The notes under the pieces: model-generated | Databases searched by the model: none | The model's input: only the letters and a program-made list of their open reading frames with translations | What the model was told of the DNA's origin: nothing | In this document: positions 1-6,338 of the stretch, piece by piece | Layout of the letters: every line of letters begins with the position of its first letter | How positions within the stretch are numbered: position 1 is the stretch's first letter | From: JBCCFX01 sp039029515 | GTDB taxonomy: Bacteria; Planctomycetota; Phycisphaerae; Phycisphaerales; SM1A02 | Reading direction: 5' to 3' | Assembly (NCBI GenBank): GCA_039029515.1 | Contig: JBCCFX010000215.1 | Span: 1-6,338 of the forward strand | DNA length: 6,338 nucleotides | Translations under genes and position numbers: made by a program

Positions 1-1322
1 GTATGGATGTACAACCAGAGGTCATGCAGCACTGGCATACGGTTGCTGATGTTCGGATTGAGGTACGTCGGCATGAACTTCGCGGCCATCATGGCCACCG
101 CCGAAGCGCCGGCGGACCCGAGCGCGATCAAACCGCGCAATGGCATGCGCCACAGAAACGCTTCAGCAAGCACCGCGAAGCAACCGCCGAACCATGCCGC
201 GGTCGTGACGGCTTCAAACATGTTGGTGTTCGGCCATCGCTGCGCGACATACCAACGCAGCAGGATTGCCGCGGTGTGCAGCGCGAATGCCGCGAGGAAG
301 ATTGCCATGCCGATCCAGTGCGCGCCGCGCCAGCGGAACACGACCGAGAGCAGCAACGGCACGAATGCGAGTGCGTAATAGAGCCAAACGCCAACCATGT
401 TGCGACCGCCTGCCCATGCCGGCGCCTTGAAGTACCAGCTTTCGGCGGCAAGTCGCCCTTGTTCCGGATACACACCGGGATTGACCATGGGCAGCGCGTC
501 GGCGAGTTGTCGAGCGGCAGCGTTCACACCAGCCGCATCCTCCGACATCCACGCAGATGAGAACGCGGTCCACGCATCGATCACAGCCAGTTCTTCGGGC
601 GTGGCATCGCGCATCGACACGACCTGGCGAAGCTGATCCGGTCCGAACCACGGATCGTCATCCGATTCCGTTGATGCAATGGCCATGAAATTCGCACGCA
701 GAATGTCAGGACGACGAATGGACATCGCGGTATCCAACGCGGTCACCTTCGACGCGGTCCGCATCAGGTCGGTGCTCATGCGGCGAAGCACATCATCGAC
801 CGTTGGGTCGAGCAGAACCTGTGGCGAGACCAATCCCGTGTCACGGAAGATCTCCATGCGCGCTTCCAGGTCTGCGTAGTGATTCTCCATCATCTCGCGA
901 TTCACGCCCGGCGACACGCGGGCAAAGTCCGTCTTGTCGATATCTTCGCGCACGGACTTCAGCAGCGCATCGGAGATCTCATACCGCATGAGCTTCATCT
1001 TGACGTAGATGAAGTCTTTGTCCGCGTACAACGATGACCGGAACATGAGATCGAAGTACGTCACACCGAGCGGATGGCCATCGATGGACTTCCCACCGGT
1101 AACGAACTGCATGAGCTCACGCACAAACGACTCAAACGACTTGAGTCGACCCTGCGTGTAGACCGCCACCTCATCGAGCGGAGTCAGATCCACCTGATCG
1201 AGGAACGTCGGCGCGGCGTCTTGTGCCGCTTCGGGTGCAGCATCCTGCGCCGTCGTCTGGCCAACGATTCCAAGTACCACAAGGCATGCGCACAGCACAT
1301 GGATTGGTCGAAGCCACTTCAC
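1..1322 (-). CDS. ccsA: CcsA/ResC-type cytochrome c assembly protein, with secreted N-terminal domain (C-terminus cut by window edge)
   Basis: The frame is open from a GTG at 1322-1320 to the left edge: 440 full codons and no stop. In System II cytochrome c maturation, CcsA pairs with ResB to present heme outside the membrane. Residues 1-25 look like a signal peptide (MKWLRP, then a hydrophobic core, then QTTAQ). About 285 soluble residues follow, starting with a GRLKSFESFVRELM segment that resembles the GRxKPLDT-like opening of long CcsA proteins. A YPEQGRLAAESWYF stretch precedes the first core helix (about 310-329). Further helices lie at about 336-356, 371-390 and 396-414. The RWPNTNMFEA segment (362-371) matches the family's 'P.sN.yEs' loop, and PVLHDLWLYIH (430-440) matches the family's conserved His segment. 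The tryptophan-rich WWD heme motif should lie beyond the window and is not seen. The GTG start is chosen for its ideal ribosome site and its overlap with the resB stop; the next in-frame ATG is at codon 71, past the signal peptide. Confidence 0.9.
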   Translation of the reverse strand, partial: MKWLRPIHVLCACLVVLGIVGQTTAQDAAPEAAQDAAPTFLDQVDLTPLDEVAVYTQGRLKSFESFVRELMQFVTGGKSIDGHPLGVTYFDLMFRSSLYADKDFIYVKMKLMRYEISDALLKSVREDIDKTDFARVSPGVNREMMENHYADLEARMEIFRDTGLVSPQVLLDPTVDDVLRRMSTDLMRTASKVTALDTAMSIRRPDILRANFMAIASTESDDDPWFGPDQLRQVVSMRDATPEELAVIDAWTAFSSAWMSEDAAGVNAAARQLADALPMVNPGVYPEQGRLAAESWYFKAPAWAGGRNMVGVWLYYALAFVPLLLSVVFRWRGAHWIGMAIFLAAFALHTAAILLRWYVAQRWPNTNMFEAVTTAAWFGGCFAVLAEAFLWRMPLRGLIALGSAGASAVAMMAAKFMPTYLNPNISNRMPVLHDLWLYIH

Positions 1323-3805
1323 GATGACACCTCCTCGGTGGAACCGGACGAGACCGCCATGGCAGCCTCTTCCGTCGCCTGTTCGCGCTCGGCCTGCTTT
1401 CGCGCAATGACGTCTTTGTAGACCCGTTCGCGGTCGCGTCGCTTGATGACCGGTTTCACGTAGAACGCGAACATCATGCCGATCACGCTGATGCAGCATC
1501 CGACCAGCTGCGTCACGACGCCATTGCGATTGCCCACGCCGAGAATCGTGTAATTCAGACCAGCGGAACTGAATTCACCTGGCGCTCGTGCCTGAACCGG
1601 CGGATCCCACTGCGACTGGAAATACCAGTAACCGCCGTGTTCAATCGGCTTGTTCACACTGACAGGACGGAGATCGGTCCAGCCTTGCGGTGCGTCGTCA
1701 TCGTTGAAGGAGACGTAGCTGATGTAGTCACGGATCGTCGTGGACTGCCCGGTGTAGCCACCGATGTGCGTCGCGAGGCGGAAGTCGTCCAGCGCAACCG
1801 GCGCTGGCAGCGATCGCTTCGAACGCGAGAAGAGCAATTCGATCGTTGTGCCATCCTCCATCGCCACACGCACCGGATCGTACGGGAATCGGAACAACGA
1901 TTCGGACGCGGAATCCCATGCGTACTGATTGAACGGCAGCCAGATCGGCGCCTTCGTCAGCGAGCCGGGCACGTGAACCTGAATCATGGAGAAGAATCGC
2001 AGTGCATTACGGTCGCGCTGGTCTCGCGGCACGATGAAGGGGCGTGATACGCGTCGCGACAGCGGCAGATACTCGCGCACCGTCATGGAGACGCTCGCGT
2101 TGATTGCCAGTGGTTCACCGATCGATACACGCTGAACGGTCGGCACATCGCCGTTCAGAGACACGAGCAGCCGAAGATCCTCATCGCCGGGACCCGCGGC
2201 GATCTGCACGGGCGGCGGCACTGCACCTTCGAGCAGTGTCATTTCGACGCGCGGATCAAATGCCTGATCATCAGGACCGGGGAACTCGCCGTTCTCGAGC
2301 TGATCCTTGGTAAACGCCGCATCGGTCCCGACCCAGCGCACTTTCTCTTCACCGTCGATGCGATATTCGACGATCGCAACCGACATCAATGCCGGGCCGT
2401 CATCTCGGTTGGTCGGGATGTTGTCCGCCCAGGAGCGCACACGGACTTCGATTCCGGTGTCTCCGACCGGCTGGAACGGCATCTCCGGATTCTGTGACGC
2501 GACCGCGGTGATGGTGGTCGTGAACGTGCGTCCGGTTTCAGGGTCGGTCACATCAAGCGTCGGCACTTTGAGCGCCTGCTCGAAATCTTCTTCGCGATCG
2601 AACCAGCGGAACTGCACCTGGCCGCCTTCAACCGTGTTGCGGCTCGGGTCAAACGCCGCGAGTTCGAACGTCTCGCGTTCACCCGATGACGTTGACAATT
2701 CAACCGTCACGACCGGATCACGATTTTCCTCATCGGGGATGTGACGGTCGCTCATGCGTGCATAGCGAAGGTAGCCGGTGACGCGCATCGGTTCATCACC
2801 CACCGCATCGCCGCCCTTGGCAGTGCGCACCGGAATGTTGATCGGATCGGGCGAGAGTTCATCGCCCGGCGAAAGCCAGACATCGCTGATCTGCTGAACG
2901 TAGTCGTTGTAACGCGGAAGGTGCTTGATGTGCCGATGCCGCCAGTCGGTCTCGCCCAGTCGGCGCACGTAAATCGCCGAACTGTCCATGACGAAAAACT
3001 CGTTCTGCGGGTTGTATTCCAACCACGCCTGCAGTTGGGTATCAACGAGCGGCGATCCATCGGGATTGACGTTCTTTGCCCGCGCCATCGGCTGTGCAGG
3101 ATCGTCGGTCTGGACAACGTCTTCGGTGTACTGCGGGAAGTTGGCGAGAACCTGTCGCACAAACGTCTGCGTCGGTGATTCAACCCGCATCATGACCGAG
3201 TACGCGGTCTGACCTGCATGCTCGCCGGTCAGGATTTCCCAGTTCGGATCAACCGACGTCACTTCCACGCGATACGCCGATGCGCCGTTGCCGACGATCT
3301 CTCGGTTGCCCGGCTTGGCGATCATCGCCACCGGACTCGCGCCCGGGAGATTCAGGACAATCCGGCGGCGCGCCACCGGCGCATCGCCTTCGACCTTCGT
3401 GCCAAAGTACAACAAGCTGCCGAGGGCAAGAATGATCAAGCCACTGTGGATCATCCAGACGCCGTAGTTCACCGGCTTGAACGGGATGCGTCGAATGGTC
3501 GTGACGGTCAGGCTGATGCATGTCAGCAGGATCAACAGATCGAACGGCCACCAATGGAACCATTCCATCTCCGTCATTTCGAACGGGCGCAACTGGCGAA
3601 CGGAGACCCATGCGTCCGGGCTCAGCAGGAACGGCGGCTTCAACATGCCGTACCCGATTGGCGCGCCGGCAGACCCGATCGATGAATAGAGGAACAGAAG
3701 CACCATCCAGAGAATGCCGATGCGCACGCTGCTGAAGAAATCCAGCAGCAGGATCAGCGGCCCTCTGGACTGGCGGCGCGATGATGATGCCGACGACTGC
3801 GTCAT
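1319..3805 (-). CDS. resB: Large ResB/Ccs1-type cytochrome c biogenesis protein
   Basis: The product is 828 residues from the ATG at 3805. ResB is the partner of CcsA in System II cytochrome c maturation and acts in the cytoplasmic membrane with a large outward-facing domain. Three N-terminal helices are visible at about 17-42, 88-105 and 112-134. The third carries VWMIHSGLIILALGSLLYFG, matching the family's conserved His-containing helix (His at about 120). About 620 soluble, strand-rich residues follow. Near the end EHGGYWYFQSQWDPP (about 722-736) matches the 'GY..yQs.yDP' motif of ResB. A last helix (about 762-783) and a charged cytoplasmic tail (RRDRERVYKDVIARKQAERE) close the protein. 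Typical stand-alone ResB is about 450-550 residues, so the soluble domain is strongly expanded. A longer reading from a GTG at 3820 is possible but would use the ribosome site as codons. The stop overlaps the ccsA start by four bases. The N-terminal signature and the C-terminal motif together make the family call firm. Confidence 0.9.
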   Translation of the reverse strand: MTQSSASSSRRQSRGPLILLLDFFSSVRIGILWMVLLFLYSSIGSAGAPIGYGMLKPPFLLSPDAWVSVRQLRPFEMTEMEWFHWWPFDLLILLTCISLTVTTIRRIPFKPVNYGVWMIHSGLIILALGSLLYFGTKVEGDAPVARRRIVLNLPGASPVAMIAKPGNREIVGNGASAYRVEVTSVDPNWEILTGEHAGQTAYSVMMRVESPTQTFVRQVLANFPQYTEDVVQTDDPAQPMARAKNVNPDGSPLVDTQLQAWLEYNPQNEFFVMDSSAIYVRRLGETDWRHRHIKHLPRYNDYVQQISDVWLSPGDELSPDPINIPVRTAKGGDAVGDEPMRVTGYLRYARMSDRHIPDEENRDPVVTVELSTSSGERETFELAAFDPSRNTVEGGQVQFRWFDREEDFEQALKVPTLDVTDPETGRTFTTTITAVASQNPEMPFQPVGDTGIEVRVRSWADNIPTNRDDGPALMSVAIVEYRIDGEEKVRWVGTDAAFTKDQLENGEFPGPDDQAFDPRVEMTLLEGAVPPPVQIAAGPGDEDLRLLVSLNGDVPTVQRVSIGEPLAINASVSMTVREYLPLSRRVSRPFIVPRDQRDRNALRFFSMIQVHVPGSLTKAPIWLPFNQYAWDSASESLFRFPYDPVRVAMEDGTTIELLFSRSKRSLPAPVALDDFRLATHIGGYTGQSTTIRDYISYVSFNDDDAPQGWTDLRPVSVNKPIEHGGYWYFQSQWDPPVQARAPGEFSSAGLNYTILGVGNRNGVVTQLVGCCISVIGMMFAFYVKPVIKRRDRERVYKDVIARKQAEREQATEEAAMAVSSGSTEEVSS
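1330..1335 (-). promoter_or_regulatory. Shine-Dalgarno site of ccsA, inside the resB 3' end
   Basis: The minus strand reads AGGAGG at 1335-1330, seven bases before the GTG at 1322. It lies within the last codons of resB. The resB TGA (1321-1319) overlaps the ccsA GTG as GTGA. This is the usual arrangement for translational coupling, and it fixes a non-ATG start for ccsA. Confidence 0.85.
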
Positions 3806-3814
3806 GCGTGCATG

Positions 3815-3818
3815 CTCC
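3815..3818 (-). promoter_or_regulatory. Shine-Dalgarno site deciding the resB start
   Basis: The minus strand reads GTGGAG at 3820-3815, with GGAG nine bases before the ATG at 3805. An in-frame GTG at 3820 forms part of this site, so it is a poor start candidate. A second ATG at 3813 is out of frame and meets a stop after three codons. The preferred start is 3805, giving MTQSSASSSRR. Confidence 0.6.
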
Positions 3819-3820
3819 AC

Positions 3821-4254
3821 GAATCCGAACGATTGATCTCTTGAAGTCGCTTCGACCCGACCCGATGCGTCTTACGTTCTTGCACGCCGAATCATGGTCC
3901 GGATCTTCGTGCGCGAAACGCCCAATCGTAGGCTTTCATACGCGGTTGGCCGACTCTGGCTGGCCAGACTCTGTGAAATAATGGTCAATCTTTCGGGCGG
4001 GTTGGGATGACACCGTCATACCGGGCAACACCGCGGTGGTCCATACGACGCACGGGCACCGATTGCTGCACACCGATTTGAAGTTCATCGAGCAATGACC
4101 CACCTGGCCGAGCGTCGAGACCGCCTGCCGCCCGACGGCGATCTGCATGTCCTGAGGCTGGATGCCTGTCAGATCCGCCGGTCCACGATCCACGGTGATC
4201 AGGAACCGCAGACCAATGGATAGACGGAGATTACGCTCGCGGGTCGTCTTCGGG
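3821..4254. other. Gap upstream of resB, no confident gene
   Basis: The stretch lies between the small membrane protein and resB, both on the minus strand. It should hold the resB 5' leader and probably its promoter, but I could not pick out a convincing -35/-10 pair. I saw no tRNA, no signal recognition particle RNA core and no recognisable riboswitch. It contains a short direct repeat with a hairpin (3947-3973), a 10-base palindrome CACCGCGGTG at about 4030-4039, and one doubtful ORF listed separately. Confidence 0.5.
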
Positions 4255-4286
4255 TCAGAATTCGCCGTCGTCCACCCCGAGACCAT
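3936..4286 (-). CDS. Doubtful small ORF with a cysteine cluster
   Basis: A 116-codon frame starts at an ATG (4286) that overlaps the end of the membrane protein gene by 32 bases and ends inside the gap before resB. In its favour: it runs the same way as its neighbours, most third codon positions are G or C as in the real genes, and AAGG stands nine bases before the ATG. Residues 64-79 (HCSMNFKSVCSNRCPC) hold four cysteines and a histidine, spaced C-x7-C-x3-C-x-C. Against it: I recognise no family, there is no signal peptide or membrane segment, and high-GC DNA produces such frames by chance. The last 25 codons look random. It is recorded as a candidate only. Confidence 0.2.
   Translation of the reverse strand: MVSGWTTANSDPKTTRERNLRLSIGLRFLITVDRGPADLTGIQPQDMQIAVGRQAVSTLGQVGHCSMNFKSVCSNRCPCVVWTTAVLPGMTVSSQPARKIDHYFTESGQPESANRV
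3947..3973. repeat. Short direct repeat with embedded hairpin
   Basis: TGGCCGACTCTG (3947-3958) is followed two bases later by TGGCCAGACTCTG (3961-3973), the same word with one extra base. Across the junction, TCTGG (3955-3959) pairs with CCAGA (3964-3968) around a four-base loop. It lies about 140-170 bases upstream of the resB start. There is no T-run on either strand after it, so it is unlikely to be an intrinsic terminator. It may be an operator-like site or chance. Confidence 0.3.
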
Positions 4287-4650
4287 CGGCTGCGACCTTG
4301 TATGCCGTGAGAAGCCCGAGCGCGGCGAAGATGGTCGTCGCGGCGCGGAACTGCTCGTACGCCGGCCAGCCGGCGACAGGAATCGTGATGGACTTCATGG
4401 TGAGCAATTCCACGCTGAGCACCATGCTCGCACCGACGGCGCACGCCGTGATGGCGACAGCGACGATCCCCGCGTGCAGTCCGCCGGACCGTCCGCGATG
4501 ACCCCACGTGACACCAAGCCCGACGAGCAGGCCAATGCCCCATGCGACCACGCCAATTTCATAGCCAAGCACTTGCACAGGCAGCAACCACAGGAAGATG
4601 CCAAGTGCGCCGGCGAGGATGCCCCCCAGGAGAGCACCGATGCGCGCCAT
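4255..4650 (-). CDS. Small four-helix membrane protein, unknown function
   Basis: The product has 131 residues from the ATG at 4650, or 139 from an ATG at 4674. The 4650 start (MARIGALLGG) is preferred: AAGGG stands nine bases before it, and the product then begins directly with the first hydrophobic helix. The 4674 start has only a weak GGCCGG close upstream. In the 139-residue numbering, membrane segments lie at about 12-32 (ALLGGILAGALGIFLWLLPV), 38-57 (GYEIGVVAWGIGLLVGLGVT), 66-87 and 109-126 (TTIFAALGLLTAYKVA). A short basic loop, WGHRGRSGG, joins helices 2 and 3, and the end is acidic (DDGEF). The glycine-rich GYEIG..AWGIG..VG segment resembles many unnamed bacterial small membrane proteins, but I cannot name a family and assign no function. 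The continuous hydrophobic pattern and clear codon bias make it a real gene. It sits some 200 bases after the TlpA-like gene and about 450 before resB, so co-transcription is uncertain. Confidence 0.7.
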   Translation of the reverse strand: MARIGALLGGILAGALGIFLWLLPVQVLGYEIGVVAWGIGLLVGLGVTWGHRGRSGGLHAGIVAVAITACAVGASMVLSVELLTMKSITIPVAGWPAYEQFRAATTIFAALGLLTAYKVAADGLGVDDGEF

Positions 4651-4674
4651 GTTTTCGATCCCTTGCGATGACAT

Positions 4675-4886
4675 CCGGCCGACGAGCTGCGTGATTCGTC
4701 GTGACGTTGAACCCTGGGCACGACGCCGCCTCGGCGCGAATTGACTTTATCGATCGTCGGATGTGCGGCGACGCCGATCCAGCCACAGCCGTAGTCACGG
4801 CGTTCTATTCGCGGACTCGCCCTTCTGGGGGATTCGGGTAAGCCTCAACCACGACCGATAGTCATGTCGATGGTCGGTCGGTCAGC
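4675..4886. other. Intergenic stretch between TlpA-like gene and small membrane protein
   Basis: These 212 bases hold no convincing gene. The left part would contain the 5' leader of the small membrane protein. An AT-richer patch at about 4740-4752 (minus strand CGATAAAGTCAATTC) could be part of a promoter, but no well-spaced -35 partner is evident. The right part holds the hairpin listed separately. Confidence 0.4.
4852..4880 (-). terminator. Weak hairpin just after the TlpA-like gene
   Basis: On the plus strand CGACCGA (4852-4858) is the exact reverse complement of TCGGTCG (4874-4880). This gives a 7-base-pair stem with a 15-base loop, starting six bases past the TGA at 4889-4887. The position suits a terminator or a 3'-end stabilising structure. 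No U-tract follows in the transcript, so a classical intrinsic terminator is not supported. Confidence 0.3.
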
Positions 4887-6338
4887 TCAGCGTGCATCAT
4901 CCATCATGGTGAGGATCTCGTCGCACAGGGTCCGAAAATCCTCTTCGACAGCGCCGAGCGGTGCACCAGCGTCGCGCGCGGCCTGCACATCCAGCCGAAG
5001 CTGTGCGAGGCGACTTCGCAACGCTTCAACGTCAGCCGTCGATGCGCCCAGACGACGGCGAATGAGATCCAGCGTCGTACCGACGCGATCAAGCACGGCG
5101 TCCACCTGAATCCGTGTTCGCGCATCGAGGCTCACGCCTTCCTTGAACGGATTGCCCGGCATGTCGACATCGCTCGCGGTGATCGTGCCGCGATCAACGA
5201 GCGCCGCGACCATCGCGTCAAGATCGTCGTACATCGTCGTGTAGGTATCGCGAACTTCGACGTACACGCTGGCACGCCGTGTGGCGATCGGTAGTCGCTT
5301 CCGGCAGTGCGCGAGTTGCTCCGCCATGATCGACGCCCGCACCTTCAACGATTCATCACCGCCGGCCATCCCATCGAGCACGGTCTCGATCTCGTCGAGT
5401 TGTCGGAGCCACGGCGTCCGCGTGCGTGTGTGCAGTGCACCCACGATCTGCTCGACCTCATCGATCTTGCCGGTGAGTTCATTGAGATCGCCACGACTCC
5501 AGCCGAGCCGTCGGTTGATGTACTTAAGATCGGAGCGCACGGTCTGCACGTCGGCCCATGTACCGGACATGGCGAGGCGGAGAATTTCGATGGATCGCCG
5601 GGCCGGCGCGATGGCATCGCGCACAACATTGAGCTGCATCGCATCGGGTTCGGAGTCGTCGTCGACGAACGGATACGGCGGGATCTCAATGACTCGGTCG
5701 TTGAGATAGCCGTTTACAAAGAGTTCCTGTCGAACCTCAGTCATGAGGTCGCGCGCTGTGCCGTATCGAATACGAATCAGCTGCGTTCGTTTCGGGTGTG
5801 GATATTGCTGGCTGAGCCAGTCGAGCAAATCGAACGCGGTATCCAGTTTCGCGTGCAGTTCTGCGTACGGTGTTGCCACGTCATCCAATTGCCGCCCGGT
5901 GTTGGCGAGTCGATCTTCAAGCGATCGGACGACGGTCGGATTCTGTCCGCGGCCGTCATCAGTCGTCGTCGTGTCTTCCGGGATTCGTTTCACTTCACGT
6001 CGCGCGACGCGTAACAGCGAGCTGCCTCGGACAGAGTCCGACACACAGATGCCCTCGTGATCGACGATGAACATCTGCGGCACCGAAAAGACCTCGAGAT
6101 CCTTCGCAAGCCGTGTATCCCAGCCGCCGCCTTCGGCCACATGATGCCACGGCATGCCTTTGAGCCGGATGAATGCCTGCGCTTCTTCGACCGTGTCATC
6201 GAGTGACACGCCGATGATCTCGAAACCGTCGTCGCGCAGCGTGGTGTACGCGCGCTTGACGTGACGCAGCTCTGATGCGGTGGCCTGATTGCCACCCATC
6301 CAGAAGAAGATCAGCACGACCTTGCCACGAAACTCAGA
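4887..6338 (-). CDS. TlpA/redoxin-like domain lacking catalytic cysteines, fused to long helical region (N-terminus cut by window edge)
   Basis: The frame is open from the right edge (483 visible residues), so the true start lies outside; a GTG at 6317 falls inside the fold and is not a credible start. Visible residues 1-119 match a TlpA/redoxin-type thioredoxin fold: SEFRGKVVLIFFW is the usual 'L.df+GKvVLvnFWA' strand, GFEIIGVSLDD is the next strand with its typical GVS.D ending, and SVPQMFIVDHEG holds the cis-proline (about residue 87) and the 'iD..G' turn. The WCxxC active site is replaced: FWMGGNQATASEL aligns with FWATWCGPCRAEL, placing Asn17 and Thr20 where the cysteines belong. A Thr/Asp-rich linker (PEDTTTTDDGRGQ) leads to about 360 mostly helical residues with heptad-like stretches, containing only two cysteines (AHCRKRL, RTLCDEI). 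No transmembrane segment is visible; a signal peptide could lie upstream. TlpA/ResA proteins normally reduce apocytochrome or other extracytoplasmic thiols. This one cannot use that chemistry, so a binding or scaffold role is a reasonable inference, unproven. Confidence 0.8.
   Translation of the reverse strand, partial: SEFRGKVVLIFFWMGGNQATASELRHVKRAYTTLRDDGFEIIGVSLDDTVEEAQAFIRLKGMPWHHVAEGGGWDTRLAKDLEVFSVPQMFIVDHEGICVSDSVRGSSLLRVARREVKRIPEDTTTTDDGRGQNPTVVRSLEDRLANTGRQLDDVATPYAELHAKLDTAFDLLDWLSQQYPHPKRTQLIRIRYGTARDLMTEVRQELFVNGYLNDRVIEIPPYPFVDDDSEPDAMQLNVVRDAIAPARRSIEILRLAMSGTWADVQTVRSDLKYINRRLGWSRGDLNELTGKIDEVEQIVGALHTRTRTPWLRQLDEIETVLDGMAGGDESLKVRASIMAEQLAHCRKRLPIATRRASVYVEVRDTYTTMYDDLDAMVAALVDRGTITASDVDMPGNPFKEGVSLDARTRIQVDAVLDRVGTTLDLIRRRLGASTADVEALRSRLAQLRLDVQAARDAGAPLGAVEEDFRTLCDEILTMMDDAR

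Noticed and set aside
3..651. Several frames on both strands at the left end (up to 185 codons)
   Set aside because: The uninterrupted minus-strand CcsA frame accounts for this stretch with recognisable family motifs; the others are shadows.
3806..3820. GTG start at 3820 for resB
   Set aside because: This GTG is part of the GTGGAG ribosome site serving the ATG at 3805, and no separate ribosome site precedes it.
4030..4039. Palindrome CACCGCGGTG as an operator or attachment site
   Set aside because: It is a single 10-base palindrome in GC-rich DNA, with no second copy or promoter nearby that I can see.
3821..4254. Structured RNA gene in the gap
   Set aside because: I looked for tRNA arms, a signal recognition particle RNA core and tmRNA-like ends on both strands and found none.
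4162..4671. 169-codon plus-strand frame
   Set aside because: It lies almost entirely antisense to the small membrane protein, is rich in Arg, Asp and His with no domain or hydrophobic pattern, and looks like a high-GC shadow.
5307..6014. 235-codon plus-strand frame
   Set aside because: It is antisense to the TlpA-like gene, which shows real domain motifs. The long antisense frame is expected from the GC-biased codons of the true gene.

Overview
The window reads as chromosomal DNA from a high-GC Gram-negative-type bacterium, most likely a planctomycete (Phycisphaerae-like). This placement is inference from protein character: an oversized ResB, a CcsA with a secreted N-terminal domain, and a TlpA-like protein with a long helical tail. 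No rRNA, tRNA or other marker confirms it. All supported genes are on the minus strand, so transcription runs from right (6338) to left (1). The first and last genes are cut by the window edges.

In transcription order: (1) 6338-4887, a 5'-truncated gene for a thioredoxin-fold (TlpA/redoxin-like) domain that lacks both catalytic cysteines and is fused to about 360 residues of predicted helix; (2) a 200-base gap with a weak hairpin just after that gene; (3) 4650/4674-4255, a small four-helix membrane protein of unknown function; (4) a gap of about 450 bases before the next gene, holding one doubtful Cys-containing ORF and a short direct repeat/hairpin; (5) 3805-1319, a very large ResB (Ccs1-type) cytochrome c maturation protein; (6) 1322 to beyond position 1, a CcsA/ResC-type cytochrome c assembly protein, truncated at its C-terminus by the window edge.

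The core is the resB-ccsA pair of System II cytochrome c maturation. In this system ResB and CcsA form a membrane complex that moves heme across the membrane and attaches it to apocytochrome CXXCH motifs on the outer face. The two genes share a GTGA stop/start overlap, with a perfect AGGAGG ribosome site inside the end of resB, so their translation is probably coupled. The upstream TlpA-like gene would suit the same pathway by position, because TlpA/ResA proteins reduce apocytochrome cysteines. However, its active site is replaced, so it cannot be a normal thiol-disulfide reductant. I see no mobile element, CRISPR array, or clearly novel multi-gene system. The most unusual item is the cysteine-less thioredoxin-fold fusion.
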